A DNA stretch of 64,000 nt, taken from Papio anubis (taxonomy: Eukaryota; Chordata; Mammalia; Primates; Cercopithecidae). The notes below the pieces were generated by a model, which made no database searches, was not told where the DNA came from, and saw nothing but the letters and a program-made list of their open reading frames with translations. The position numbers and the translations under genes are program-made. Below are positions 47,871-57,900 of the stretch, piece after piece (position 1 is the stretch's first letter; each line of letters opens with the position of its first letter). The stretch is from contig NC_044981.1 in NCBI RefSeq assembly GCF_008728515.1, positions 2,904,538 to 2,968,537 of the forward strand, read 5' to 3'.

Positions 47871-48140
47871 CGACCAGGTATCATGGCTCATGCTGGTAAT
47901 CCCAGCACTTTGGGAGGCCAAGCTGAGAGGATTGCTTGAGGCCATGAGTTGGAGACCAGCATAAAACAACATAGCAAGACCCTATCTCCACAAAAACATA
48001 AAAAAAAAAAAAAATTAGCCAGGTGTGGTGGTGTATGCCTGTAGGCCTAGCTTCTTGGGAGGCTAAGGTGGACGGATCACTTGAGCCCAGGAGTTTGAGG
48101 CTGTGGGGAGCTGTGATCACACCATGACTCAATCATCATC
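47871..48140 (+). mobile_element. Old Alu, sense, 3'-truncated
   Basis: Diverged sense Alu ending early at GATCACACCATGACTC, then (ATC)n. TCCAAGTATA lies just before it (47861-47870) and just after it (48148-48157) as the target duplication. Confidence 0.88.
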
Positions 48141-48148
48141 ATCATCAT

Positions 48149-48326
48149 CCAAGTATAGAGTCCTGAAACTGAGAGCTCAAAACTCCCCTCTGCCACTTTT
48201 CAGCTGTGTCACCCCGGGCTTGCTTCCTAACCTTTCACCATCATTATCCAAGTATAGAGTCCTGAAATTGAGCAGCTCAAAATTACTTATCAGCTGTGTC
48301 ACCCAGGGCTTGCTTCCTAACCTTTC
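48149..48326. repeat. Tandem duplication, two units of 79-88 bp
   Basis: Unit 1 at 48149-48236 and unit 2 at 48248-48326 both run from CCAAGTATAGAGTCCTGAAA to GCTTGCTTCCTAACCTTTC. Both have CAGCTGTGTCACCC in the middle, and a 9-10 bp gap in unit 2. Each is preceded by a CATCAT-type run. The unit includes part of an antisense MIR. Confidence 0.93.
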
Positions 48327-48435
48327 TTAGCCTCAGATGCCTCATCTATAAATGGGGAGTGCAATAGCACAAAAGGTTGATGTGAAGATTAAAGAAATAT
48401 GCATCATAAGATGCGTGGCACAAAAATGGCAGTTT
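48270..48435 (-). mobile_element. MIR, antisense
   Basis: CAGCTGTGTCACCCAGGGCT, CTTAGCCTCAGATGCCTCAT, CTATAAATGGGGAGTGCAAT and GATGTGAAGATTAAAGAAAT follow inverted MIR order. Its start is copied in the upstream tandem unit. Confidence 0.8.
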
Positions 48436-48506
48436 TTTAAACTGCACAATCTTGCTGTATATAAAGAACTGGTTGTCAGGTATGTTACTTAAAAATAGTG
48501 ACACCA

Positions 48507-48806
48507 GGCTGGGCGTGGTGGCTCACACCTGTAATCCCACTTTGGGAGGCTGAGGCGGGTGGATCATCTGAGGTCAGGAGTTCAAGACCAGCCTGGCCAA
48601 CATGGCAAAACCTCGTCTCTACTAAAATTACAAAAATTAGCCTGGCATGGTGGCGGGTGCTTGTAATCCCAGCTACTCGGGAGGCTGAGGCAGGAGAATC
48701 GCTTGAACCCGGGAGGCAGAGGTGGCAGTGAGCTGAGATCACGCCATTGCACTCCAGCCTGGGCAACAAGAGTGAAACTCCATCTCAAAAAAAAAAAAAA
48801 AAAAAA
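48507..48806 (+). mobile_element. Alu, sense, 10-bp TSD
   Basis: Full-length AluS-like element missing GCA in its head (CTGTAATCCCACTTTGGG). AGTGACACCA is duplicated at 48497-48506 and 48807-48816. Confidence 0.95.
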
Positions 48807-48816
48807 AGTGACACCA

Positions 48817-49430
48817 AAAACCTAAAAACTCAGTGCTACTGTTTTGCTTAGCACTAGGGTAACTGGTGTTGAAACTGTACAGACAGCTATTTTTATCATT
48901 TCTGAGGTGAAACCCCAATCAACATATCAGGAAAAAAGGAAATACTGACCTCACCAAAGATTGCTGAAAGTCAAATGATTAAATTCCACTCAAACATTAT
49001 ATATGTCTCTTTCCTTTTATTCAGGAATTAATGTGATAGAGTTATGTTGAGAGTAGAATATGAAAACTTTTGCATAGTCTGTATTTAGGCCAAAACTGCC
49101 TTTACTACTGAAGAAACTCCAAAGGGCCAGTGAGGACACTGCAGGTGGCAGACATTTCCATGAGTAACACCTACAAGCACTGTGCTCACAGGACTGACTG
49201 ACACGAAAAAGGTCTCTTGGAGGGACAGTCATGCAATATGCAAAGAAGCTGTTGTCTCCAATTATTCAAGCCAAGGCTACAACAGTAGCCACAAATCTGC
49301 CAGTTATTTCCAATTAAGGCAGAACGATAGACTTAAAGCAATAGTGGTTTTTTCTCCACTGAGCTTTCAATTACATAATGTCTATAACATTTATAAAGCT
49401 GGAATTAAATAGTCAAAGCAAAAAACATTA
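48817..49430. other. Intergenic, unique
   Basis: No gene or named repeat recognised between the Alu and the L1. Confidence 0.45.
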
Positions 49431-50130
49431 AGTGTGGTAAAACATACATAAAATTACCACTTAAACCACTTTTAGGTGTATAGTTCAGTGGCATTAAGTA
49501 CACTCACAATGTTATGCAGCCATCACGAAAATCCATCTCCCCAAACTGAAACACTGTCCCAAGGAAACACCAACTTTCCATTCCCACTTCCACCAGCCCC
49601 CGACGACCTCCACTGTATGTTCTGTCCCTAGAAGTCTGACTCCTCTAGGCACCTTATTATATAAGTGGAATCACACAGTATTTGTCTTTTTGTGACTGGC
49701 TTACCTCCCTCAGCATAGTGCCCTCCAGATTCATGTAATAGCATGTGTCAGAATTTCGTTCTTTGTTCAGGCTAAAAAATGCTCCATTGCACGCACAGGC
49801 AACATTTTGTTTATCCATGTATCTGTTTTTGGACACTTAAATTGCTTCCACTCTTTGGGCTATTGTGAATAGTGCTGCTGTCAACATGAGTGTAAAAACA
49901 TTTCTTCTTGTACACACTGTTTTAAATTCTTTTGGGTTATATACCCAGGAAAGAAAATACTGGATCATATAACTGATTTTCTGAGGAACGACAGTACTGT
50001 TCATCACAGTGGCTGCTCCATTTTACATTCCCAACAGCAATATACAAGGGCTTCAATTTCTCTACATCTACACCAACAATAATTTCTGGGGGTTTTGCTA
50101 GCAGCCGTCCTAATGGGTGTGAAGTTGTAT
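49431..50130 (-). mobile_element. L1 (L1M-type), antisense
   Basis: Antisense L1 3' text: AAACATACATAAAATTACCAC, GTATAGTTCAGTGGCATTAAG, TATATAAGTGGAATCACACAG, CAGGCTAAAAAATGCTCCATTG, CTATTGTGAATAGTGCTGC. Runs up to the BPHL CpG island. Confidence 0.87.
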
Positions 50131-50427
50131 AAAGAAAATTTAGATCTCATCATCTCTGAAAAGCAAATACACTTCCACCGTTAGTAGCCGGCCTAGAGCC
50201 GGAGCCCCGCGTGGACGCCCACCCAGCGAGGGCGCTATGGTTGGCAGCCTCGACTCCTGGAAAGGCCACGGTCGCTGAGGTGACGAGCGGGGGCGGGGCA
50301 GCGCCGACTGGGACACTCAGCCCGGGAGCCAGAGCCAGCACGAGAGGGGACGGTCTATGCAGGTGCAGGCAGTTCCAGGACTGGGAAACCACGAGCCGAG
50401 TTTCGGTTGCCCACAGGCAAGCACCCG

Positions 50428-50495
50428 GCGGGGCGGGGCTTCGGGGCGGGGCTTCGGGGCGGGGCGGGGATTCGGGGCGGGGCTTCGGGGCCGGA
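50428..50495 (+). promoter_or_regulatory. BPHL: GC-box array upstream of BPHL
   Basis: Four to five tandem units of GGGGCGGGGCTTC, one varied to GGGGCGGGGATTC, each a Sp1/KLF-type GC box. G-runs are regular enough to permit a G-quadruplex on the + strand. It lies about 130-200 bp before the BPHL ATG. Confidence 0.88.
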
Positions 50496-50588
50496 AGGGT
50501 AGAGGGCAAAGCAGGATGGAGCGGCGGGGTGGGCGGAGCAGGGGGCGAGGCTTCGGGCGGAGTGGGCCGCGGACCGCCCTGGGTCTCA

Positions 50589-50598
50589 GCGCATGCGC
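50589..50598. promoter_or_regulatory. BPHL: NRF1-type site
   Basis: The palindrome GCGCATGCGC fits the nuclear respiratory factor 1 consensus. It sits 28 bp upstream of the BPHL start codon. NRF1 commonly drives nuclear genes for mitochondrial proteins, in keeping with BPHL's predicted location. Confidence 0.75.
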
Positions 50599-50626
50599 GC
50601 TCCCGACGGCGACGCGACCTGTGACC

Positions 50627-50733
50627 ATGGTGGCTGTGCTGGGTGGCCGAGGCGTGTTGCGGCTGCGGCTGCTGCTCTCGGCGCTGAAGCCCGGGATCCA
50701 CGTCCCACGGGCCGGACCCGCGGCCGCCTTCGG
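50627..50733 (+). CDS. BPHL: BPHL coding exon 1 (residues 1-36)
   Basis: MVAVLGGRGVLRLRLLLSAL followed by a basic, Pro/Ala-rich stretch ending AAAFG: positively charged, no acidic residues, consistent with mitochondrial import. The 107-nt exon ends TTCGG then GTAATG. An in-frame open stretch runs upstream to 50357 without a stop, but the ATG at 50627 has the best context and matches the known protein start. Confidence 0.95.
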
Positions 50734-51947
50734 GTAATGGCGGCCACCCCGCCCCTGGGATCCCCAGCATCCGCGCGCTCGAGGGGCGGCGGGAGGGGCG
50801 CGTGCCGACCGCAGGAGTTCCGGGCGTGTGGGCACTGGGCGTGGGCGAGGTCCGGCCGCCCTGCCGCCCTTTGTGCCGCGAGACCCCGATCTTGGGGTGC
50901 AGCCGCGCTTGGTGCGCGAGTCCCTCGATCGTGCATGCGCCTCGGTCAGCCTAAGTTCAAAGAGTCCGGAGCAGTGGAGGCCTTGGGCCGTGGAGTGCAG
51001 CCCCTTCAGTGTGCAGACCAGAGAGACCCAGGGAGATACTTTTGCCCGTAGTATAGACTCACCCGTGACGAAGCACGGATTAGAATCCCAACACCCTTAT
51101 TAGTCCATTGCTCTGTCCAGAGTCCACACTGTAAGGGCATAAGGACAGTAATCTCTTCTTCCTGCTATGTCAGAAATCAGCCTGAGAATGACTGTGCCCA
51201 TTAGCTCTCTAGTACCGCTAAGGCCTTAATCACGGGTCCCGAGAGCCCTAAGTCTTCTCTTTGCTTGCTGATCTCGTACCTTAATGTGCAAAAGAATCAC
51301 ATTGGGAACTGTGAACATTCAGAATCCTGGGCCTCACTCCCAGAGGATCTGATCTACATGTGTGGAGATGCCCAGGAACCTGCTTTATTCTCATTTGTCG
51401 TCCCACCTCTCCCCCATTTCAGGTAAAACAATGACAAAAAACTGGATTAATTTCTGACCTTCCGTCTTGAAAATGAATGCTCTTGGTCCCCAGAGATACT
51501 GGGCAGAAATGTGGATACGGCGGCATGAAGCTTGTTTTACTTTATTGTCTACATACATCCCTACACACATGCAAACGCACATATACAACGAACGTACACA
51601 GTGCATGTGCACAGTTGACTGTTGATGGGCTATTTCCATGAAGTCAATACTAGATAGGTACACAGCGTTTAGAACTTTACTTGATCCAACATAGAAACTT
51701 TTAGTTTGAAAACTTGATTTAGAAGGAGAAAAGAGGGCAAAACTGACCAACTTTTAAAATTTCATATTGCAATTGACTAGCTCCTTTAATATTAGAATTA
51801 TTATAAGATGGTCAGGGCTATTTTGATAGATGGAAAAACATGTCAATGGCTACAGCTGTATAAATTATCAGTGAAGATGATTATTTTTCCGTTTCCTGTT
51901 TGTAGAAAGGCATTGAAATAAGTAAGGTTACTGTAATTGTACATATA

Positions 51948-51979
<32 letters not shown>

Positions 51980-54900
51980 CTTGAGACTGACTCTCACGCT
52001 ACTGCGCAGGCTGGAGTGCAGTGGTGTGATCTTGCTCACTGCAACCTCCGCCTCCCAGGTTTAAGCGATTCTCGTGGTCTCAGCCTGCCAAGTAGCTGGG
52101 ATTACAGGCACCCGCCACCATGCCCGGCTAATTTTTGTATTTTTAGTAGCGACGGGGTTTTGCCATGTTGGCCAACCTGGTCTCGAACTCTTGACCTCAA
52201 ATGATCCACCCGCCTCGGCCTCCCAAAGTGCTGGGATTACAGGCGTGAGCCACCGCTCTTGGCCTACCAATATAATTCTGATAGGTTATTTAATGGTTGA
52301 GGAAGGCCCCATTCACCGAGTTGCATTGCAGGTCATTCTTCCTAAAATATCTCGGAAAAAACAGGTTTCTATGGATTTCGTACTGCCATTTTATACATGC
52401 AGCTGCAAGTTGATATGACATATAATCTGGAAAAACAAGCAGTGGTGTTAGTTAATCCTGAAACGCAGCTGTAGCTCAGTGTCAGTAGGTAAAAGGATTC
52501 ATGTAAAAACTTAGCTTCAGAATAGCCAGTGCTCAACCTACAATTGACTTGTGTTCCAAAAACTTGTTTGTAAGTCTGCTGTTTGGAACTTTGACCCTTA
52601 TTTCAAAATCTGCAAGGTGATTTATTCCTGGGTCAGGTCAAAAAGAACCTTTTCTACCTGAAATTGTGTATTATGTACAGTTATAGATATTAATAATTCA
52701 CATAACCTAACAATCTTCCTAAAAAAACATTTTCCAAGTTCAACCTTGGGATGCCCTGCCAGAGAATCAGAGACTGTCCTGCTGACGCCTGCACCACACT
52801 GTATCTGGCAGTCAGAGTGTGGCCCCAGTGCCTGAGCCCTCTTAGGACTCTGTTCAGCCATGAGGTTAGAGAGGAATCATGGCCTCTGGAGTTCTGATGG
52901 CCCCGTGGCCACTTCCTAGCTATGTGAATGTGGGCAGATTGTTCAACCTCTCTGAGCCTCTTGCCTTGCAGCGTTTTTGTGAGCATTTGAAACAATGAAT
53001 GTAAAAGCCTGGGGATATAATAAACATGAAGTAATTAGTAGGCACAATGGGAATATTTATATAATAGTACAATATATAAGAAATGTAAAAATAATTCATC
53101 AAGATTCATGTAAATTCAAGCCCTGAAGGTAGCAAATACTTTATTATAGGCTACTTTGCAAAAGATACACAAAAGAAATAGCTGAACATATAATATTGTA
53201 ATAGCAGTTTCTTTTTTTTTTGAGATGGAGTCTCTCTCTGTCGCCAGGCTGGCATGCAGTGGCACAATCTCGGCTCAGTGTAATCTTCACCTCCTGGGTT
53301 CCAGTGATTCCCCTGCCTCAGCCTGTGGAGTAGCTGGGATTACAGGCGCACACCACCACGCCCAGCAAATTTTTTTTGTATCTTAGTAGCGACGGGGTTC
53401 CACCATGTTGGCCAGGATGGTCTCGATCTCCTGACCTCGTGATTCACCCGCCTGGGGCGCCCAAAGTGTTGGGATTACAGGTGTGAGCCACCACGCCCGG
53501 CTGATCCAAAGCAATCTTAACCATAGAAATGAATTTCTCAGAGGAATAGGGCAGGAATCATAATAAGTAAATGGCAGGGTCAGTATTGCCGTTGTTTGCT
53601 GGCTTCATTGATGCCCCTCTAATAATATTTCTGTAGATAAGGAGCTTAGAGTTTGGTCAGACTTATTACTACCCAACTCTCTTTTATTTTTCCAGAAATT
53701 GTTTGTGAAGATTAGATGTATCTGTATTCAACACATCTGTTTCCACGTTTGTTTCTTTTTTACTTGAGATTGGCAAATAAGATTAAACCAAAAGAGAAAA
53801 CAGGACCTCGTGTTTTCAAAAGGGCTGTGTTTCAGTTATCTTTTGACTAAGGGCAGAGGTAGGGGTAGGGAGTATGTAAAAGAAAAAGATGCCCCGGGCG
53901 CGCCTGTAATCCCAGCACTTTGGGAGGCCGAGGCAGGCGGATCACAGGTCAGGAGATCGAGACCATCTTGGCTAACATGGTGAAACCCCGTCTCTACTAA
54001 ACATACAAAAAAATTAGCGGGGCGTGATGGCGGCGCCTGTGGTCCCAGCTGCTGGGGAGGCTGAGGCAGGAGAATGGTGGGAACCTGGGAGGCAGAGCTT
54101 GCCGTCAGCCGAGCTTGCAGTGAGCTGAGATCGCACCACTGCACTCCAGCCTGGGCGACAGAGCAAGAAAAAAAAAAAGAAAAGGAGATGGTGGTTGATT
54201 TCATTGTGTTGGCACTCCACCAGGAGAAGAGGAGCGCCTCCTTCTGGCATCTGTCCTGGCTTGCCATCATGTTCCTCCTGTGCTTCACTCAGTCATCTGT
54301 GGGAAGTTTGGTGGGTCCTGGTGCGGGGCCATCTGCGTGCCCCACTGGTGTATATCCCAGGACAGTCTGGCGCTCCTGGAAGAGCAGCTGAGGAGAGGTT
54401 AATCAGAACACCTGCACAGCACACATAACTCAGGCAGGACAGACACCGGCATTGTGCCTGTCCTGAGGCGTTGTCCTGTACTAAGCGTGGTCCAGTTAGA
54501 TGCTGGATCCTAGGAGGTCTTAGGCCAAGGCGGGTGAGTGGCAGGAAGGAGGCTCTTGAGATGGAGGCTTATGGACAGGGCTACTTAGTAGTTGACACAG
54601 ACATATTTTAACATTTTATAAAACAGTAGGCCTTATCAGTGCAGATGGGCAGTCTTGACTATGGCCCTCCTGCAGCAGGCCAGACAACACAGGATACCCT
54701 ACAGCTAAGGAACAGCCTGGAGATCAGGACCTTGAGCCCAATCTCATCTTTGGGAATGTCACCAAGGCTGCTGAAGGTCTGGGTGGGTCCTCTGGGTCTG
54801 CTGAGGTGCAGACGAGGGCTCCAGGGTTTTTGCCCCAATGTCCACCCTTATTTCACTGCACCAAGCTCCACGCCAGCCTGCACTTGAGTACCCTTGGCTT

Positions 54901-57900
54901 CCAGCTCACCAGCGTGTGCCATGAGCCTCTGTGGCCAATTCAGCAAGCCTGCTAGGGTTTTTGTAGGGTGAGCCCCAGGCTGGTCACAATGGCATATTCA
55001 AGCATGAGAGTACAGTTCAGATTGGCAGTCTAGTAAAGAAGATTCAAACTCATGTCACTGTTCAGAATTGGAAAAATCAGAATAACCCAAGGAGCCTGCG
55101 AGGCGATGTGGAAGCGACTCATTCGTATACAGACAGTTTTATCATCTTAAATTAAATGATTTTCCTTTGGGGGTGCATTTTTAAACATTTCTCAAGTTGT
55201 ATTTTTTAATTGACATAATTGTACCTGTTTATGGGGTATACAGTGATGTTTCCATACATACAAAGCGTAGTGATCAGATCAGTGTAATCGGCATATCCAT
55301 CGTCTCAAACACTTCTCATTTCTTTGTGTTAGGAGCATTCAGTATCTTCCTTCTAGCTATTTGAAAAGATCTCTTATTGTTAGCATCCCACAGTGGCACA
55401 GAACACTAACACTTATTCCTCCTGTCTACCTGGAATTGTGAATCAACTAAGAAATCTTCCGTCTCCCCTTTCCCCCTGCGGGGATGGGTTTTTTCTCTTC
55501 TAGAACCTCGGTAACCTCTGCCAAAGTGGCTGTGAATGGCGTTCACCTGCATTATCAGCAGACTGGAGAGGGAGGTCATGCAGTCCTGCTACTTCCTGGG
55601 ATGTTGGGTCTGGACACTTTTTAATGGAATGCTTTTGCATGCTGTAAAATCTATGATGCATTCACAATACTAGATGCCAAATGTTGATTATTAGTTTTAG
55701 TGCTTTTCTGAAATGTTTTAATATTTGCTACAATCAAACTTAAGTGACTTAGAAAGGTAGGTAACTTTCTACTGCTGTTCAGAATTGAATTTTTTATTCC
55801 TTTAGTAAAGTACCCAGTTTTCCTATGCAAGTACGCTATGAAATCACAGTTGCCCATCATTTGGGAGGGTGACAGGGGTCAAGGAAAGGGGTGTGGGAAG
55901 AAGGGATGGATAAAGGAAGAAGGTGAGTGGGTCATCAGTCATCCTAGTTAGCCTGGCATGGGGGGATTTTCCAGGATGTGGGACTTCCAGTGCTAAAACT
56001 AGGGTGGATTGGTCACTTGTTGTGGTTGATAATATATTCAGTGAAAATAAGAGGTAAGAAAAAAAACTCAGTTTAAATCTTGTTAGAAATCAGAGTTAGA
56101 TTGGCATATTACCCTCTCTCGATGTATGGGCCATAATAAAACCTACTGGATCTCAGTCTCATTTTTATAACTGGAGTTCAGATGTAGAAAGTTCAAGGGA
56201 AAAATTTCCAGTGATTCCAGGACATCCCAAATCTGGTTTTAAGGGCATTAGTATTGTTGCTTTATTTTTGATTTGGTAAAATAATCCTAATATTTAATCT
56301 CAGTATCGATGGGGGATTGGTTCCAGGAAGCCCTCAGATCCCAAAATCTGAGGAGCCTCAAGTCCCTGATATAGAATAGCGCAGTATTTGCATGGAAGCT
56401 ACATGTCCTCCTGTATACTTTAAGTCATCTCTAGATTACTTACCATATCTCATGCAGTGTAAATGCCGTGTAAATAATTGTTATCTCGGATTGTTTAGGG
56501 AATAATGGCAAGGAAAAAACCCTGTACATGTTCAGTACAGACCCAACCATCCGTTTCTTTCCCCAGATATTTTTGTTCTGAGGTTGGTTGAATCCATAGA
56601 TGTGGAACCTGTGGATAGGAAGGCTGACTGTACTTATTTCTTTGTGATTTGTTTCTTTTGAAAAGTGAAGTGCTGGCCGGGCGCGGTGGCTCAAGCCTGT
56701 AATCCCAGCACTTTGGGAGGCCGAGACGGGCGGATCACGAGGTCAGGAGATGAGACCATCCTGGCTAACCCCGTGAAACCCCGTCTCTACTAAAAAATAC
56801 AAAAAACTAGCCGGGCGAGGTGGCGGACGCCTGCAGTCCCAGCTACTCGGGAGGCTGAGGCAGGAGAATGGCGTAAACCCGGGAGGCGGAGCTTGCAGTG
56901 AGCTGAGATCCGGCCACTGCACTCCAGCCTGGGCGACAGAGCCAGACTCTGTCTCAAAAAAAAAAAGAAAGAAAAGTGAAGTGCTGAAAAGGTTCCACTT
57001 GACTGAGCCTCAGCGGACCGTGGCACCGCTGCAGCTAGCGAGGCGCATGTGTCCAAATGGTGCTGGGCACCTTTGTTTGCCTTAAGCTGATGAATGAGGA
57101 CATTGACTCTTTGTTTGCCTTAAGCTGATGAATGAGGACATTGACTCTCATGGCTGATGTGGAGCTAAAGTTATCTGTAAAAGCATTTCCCATCTTAGCT
57201 TTCCATTATTTCAGTGTTGCAGTCATTGTCCAGGTGCTAAAAACTTATCAATTTAATTTTTTTTTTTTTTTAAAGGAAGTCTCACTCTGTTGCCCAGGCT
57301 GGAGGCAGTGGTACCATCTTGGTTCATCACAACCTCTGCCTCCCAGGTTCAAGCGATTCTTCTACCTCAGCCTCCCGAGTAGCTGGGATTACAGGTGTGT
57401 GCCACCACGCCTGGCTAATTTTGTATTTTTAGTAGAGATGAGGTTTCACCATGTTGCCCTGGCTGGTCTCGAACTGCTGACCTCAGGTGATCCACTTGCC
57501 CCGGCCTCCCAAAATGCTGGCATTACAGGCGTGAGCCACTGTGCCTGTCCCCAATTTAATTTTTGTTTATGTAAAATATTAGCATGATTCCAACATAAAA
57601 AAAAATGGACCAGAGGATATTCTCTCTCCTGTCCTATCCTCAGCACCCAGTTCCCCTCCCCACAAGCCTCTCAGGTGTCACATGCTGATAACTATGTACA
57701 TATATTCCCTAAACGCTTTTTAAAGTTTTATATTCTTGGCACTGGTCTTCAAATGTGTACGTGTATGCCAGGAGCAAATGCCTTCTTGTTTCTGAAATTG
57801 GTCTTTTAGACTGTTCTTTTTTCCCATCTTCTCACCTCCTGCCCCTCCTTCAGGGTATTTCCCTCGCCAGAACCCTCCAGGTCAGAGGCAGAAGAGAAGC

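Larger units (their letters stand above)
50160..50950 (+). promoter_or_regulatory. BPHL: BPHL CpG-island promoter
   Basis: CpG-dense region covering the BPHL first exon. It has many GC boxes, an ETS-like CCGGAAG at about 50491 and an NRF1-type palindrome 28 bp before the start codon. No TATA box. It begins abruptly at the end of an old L1. Confidence 0.9.

Noticed and set aside
50150..50770. 206-codon minus-strand open frame across the BPHL promoter
   Set aside because: It is antisense to BPHL exon 1 and its GC-box array, is low in complexity, and is explained by CpG-island composition.
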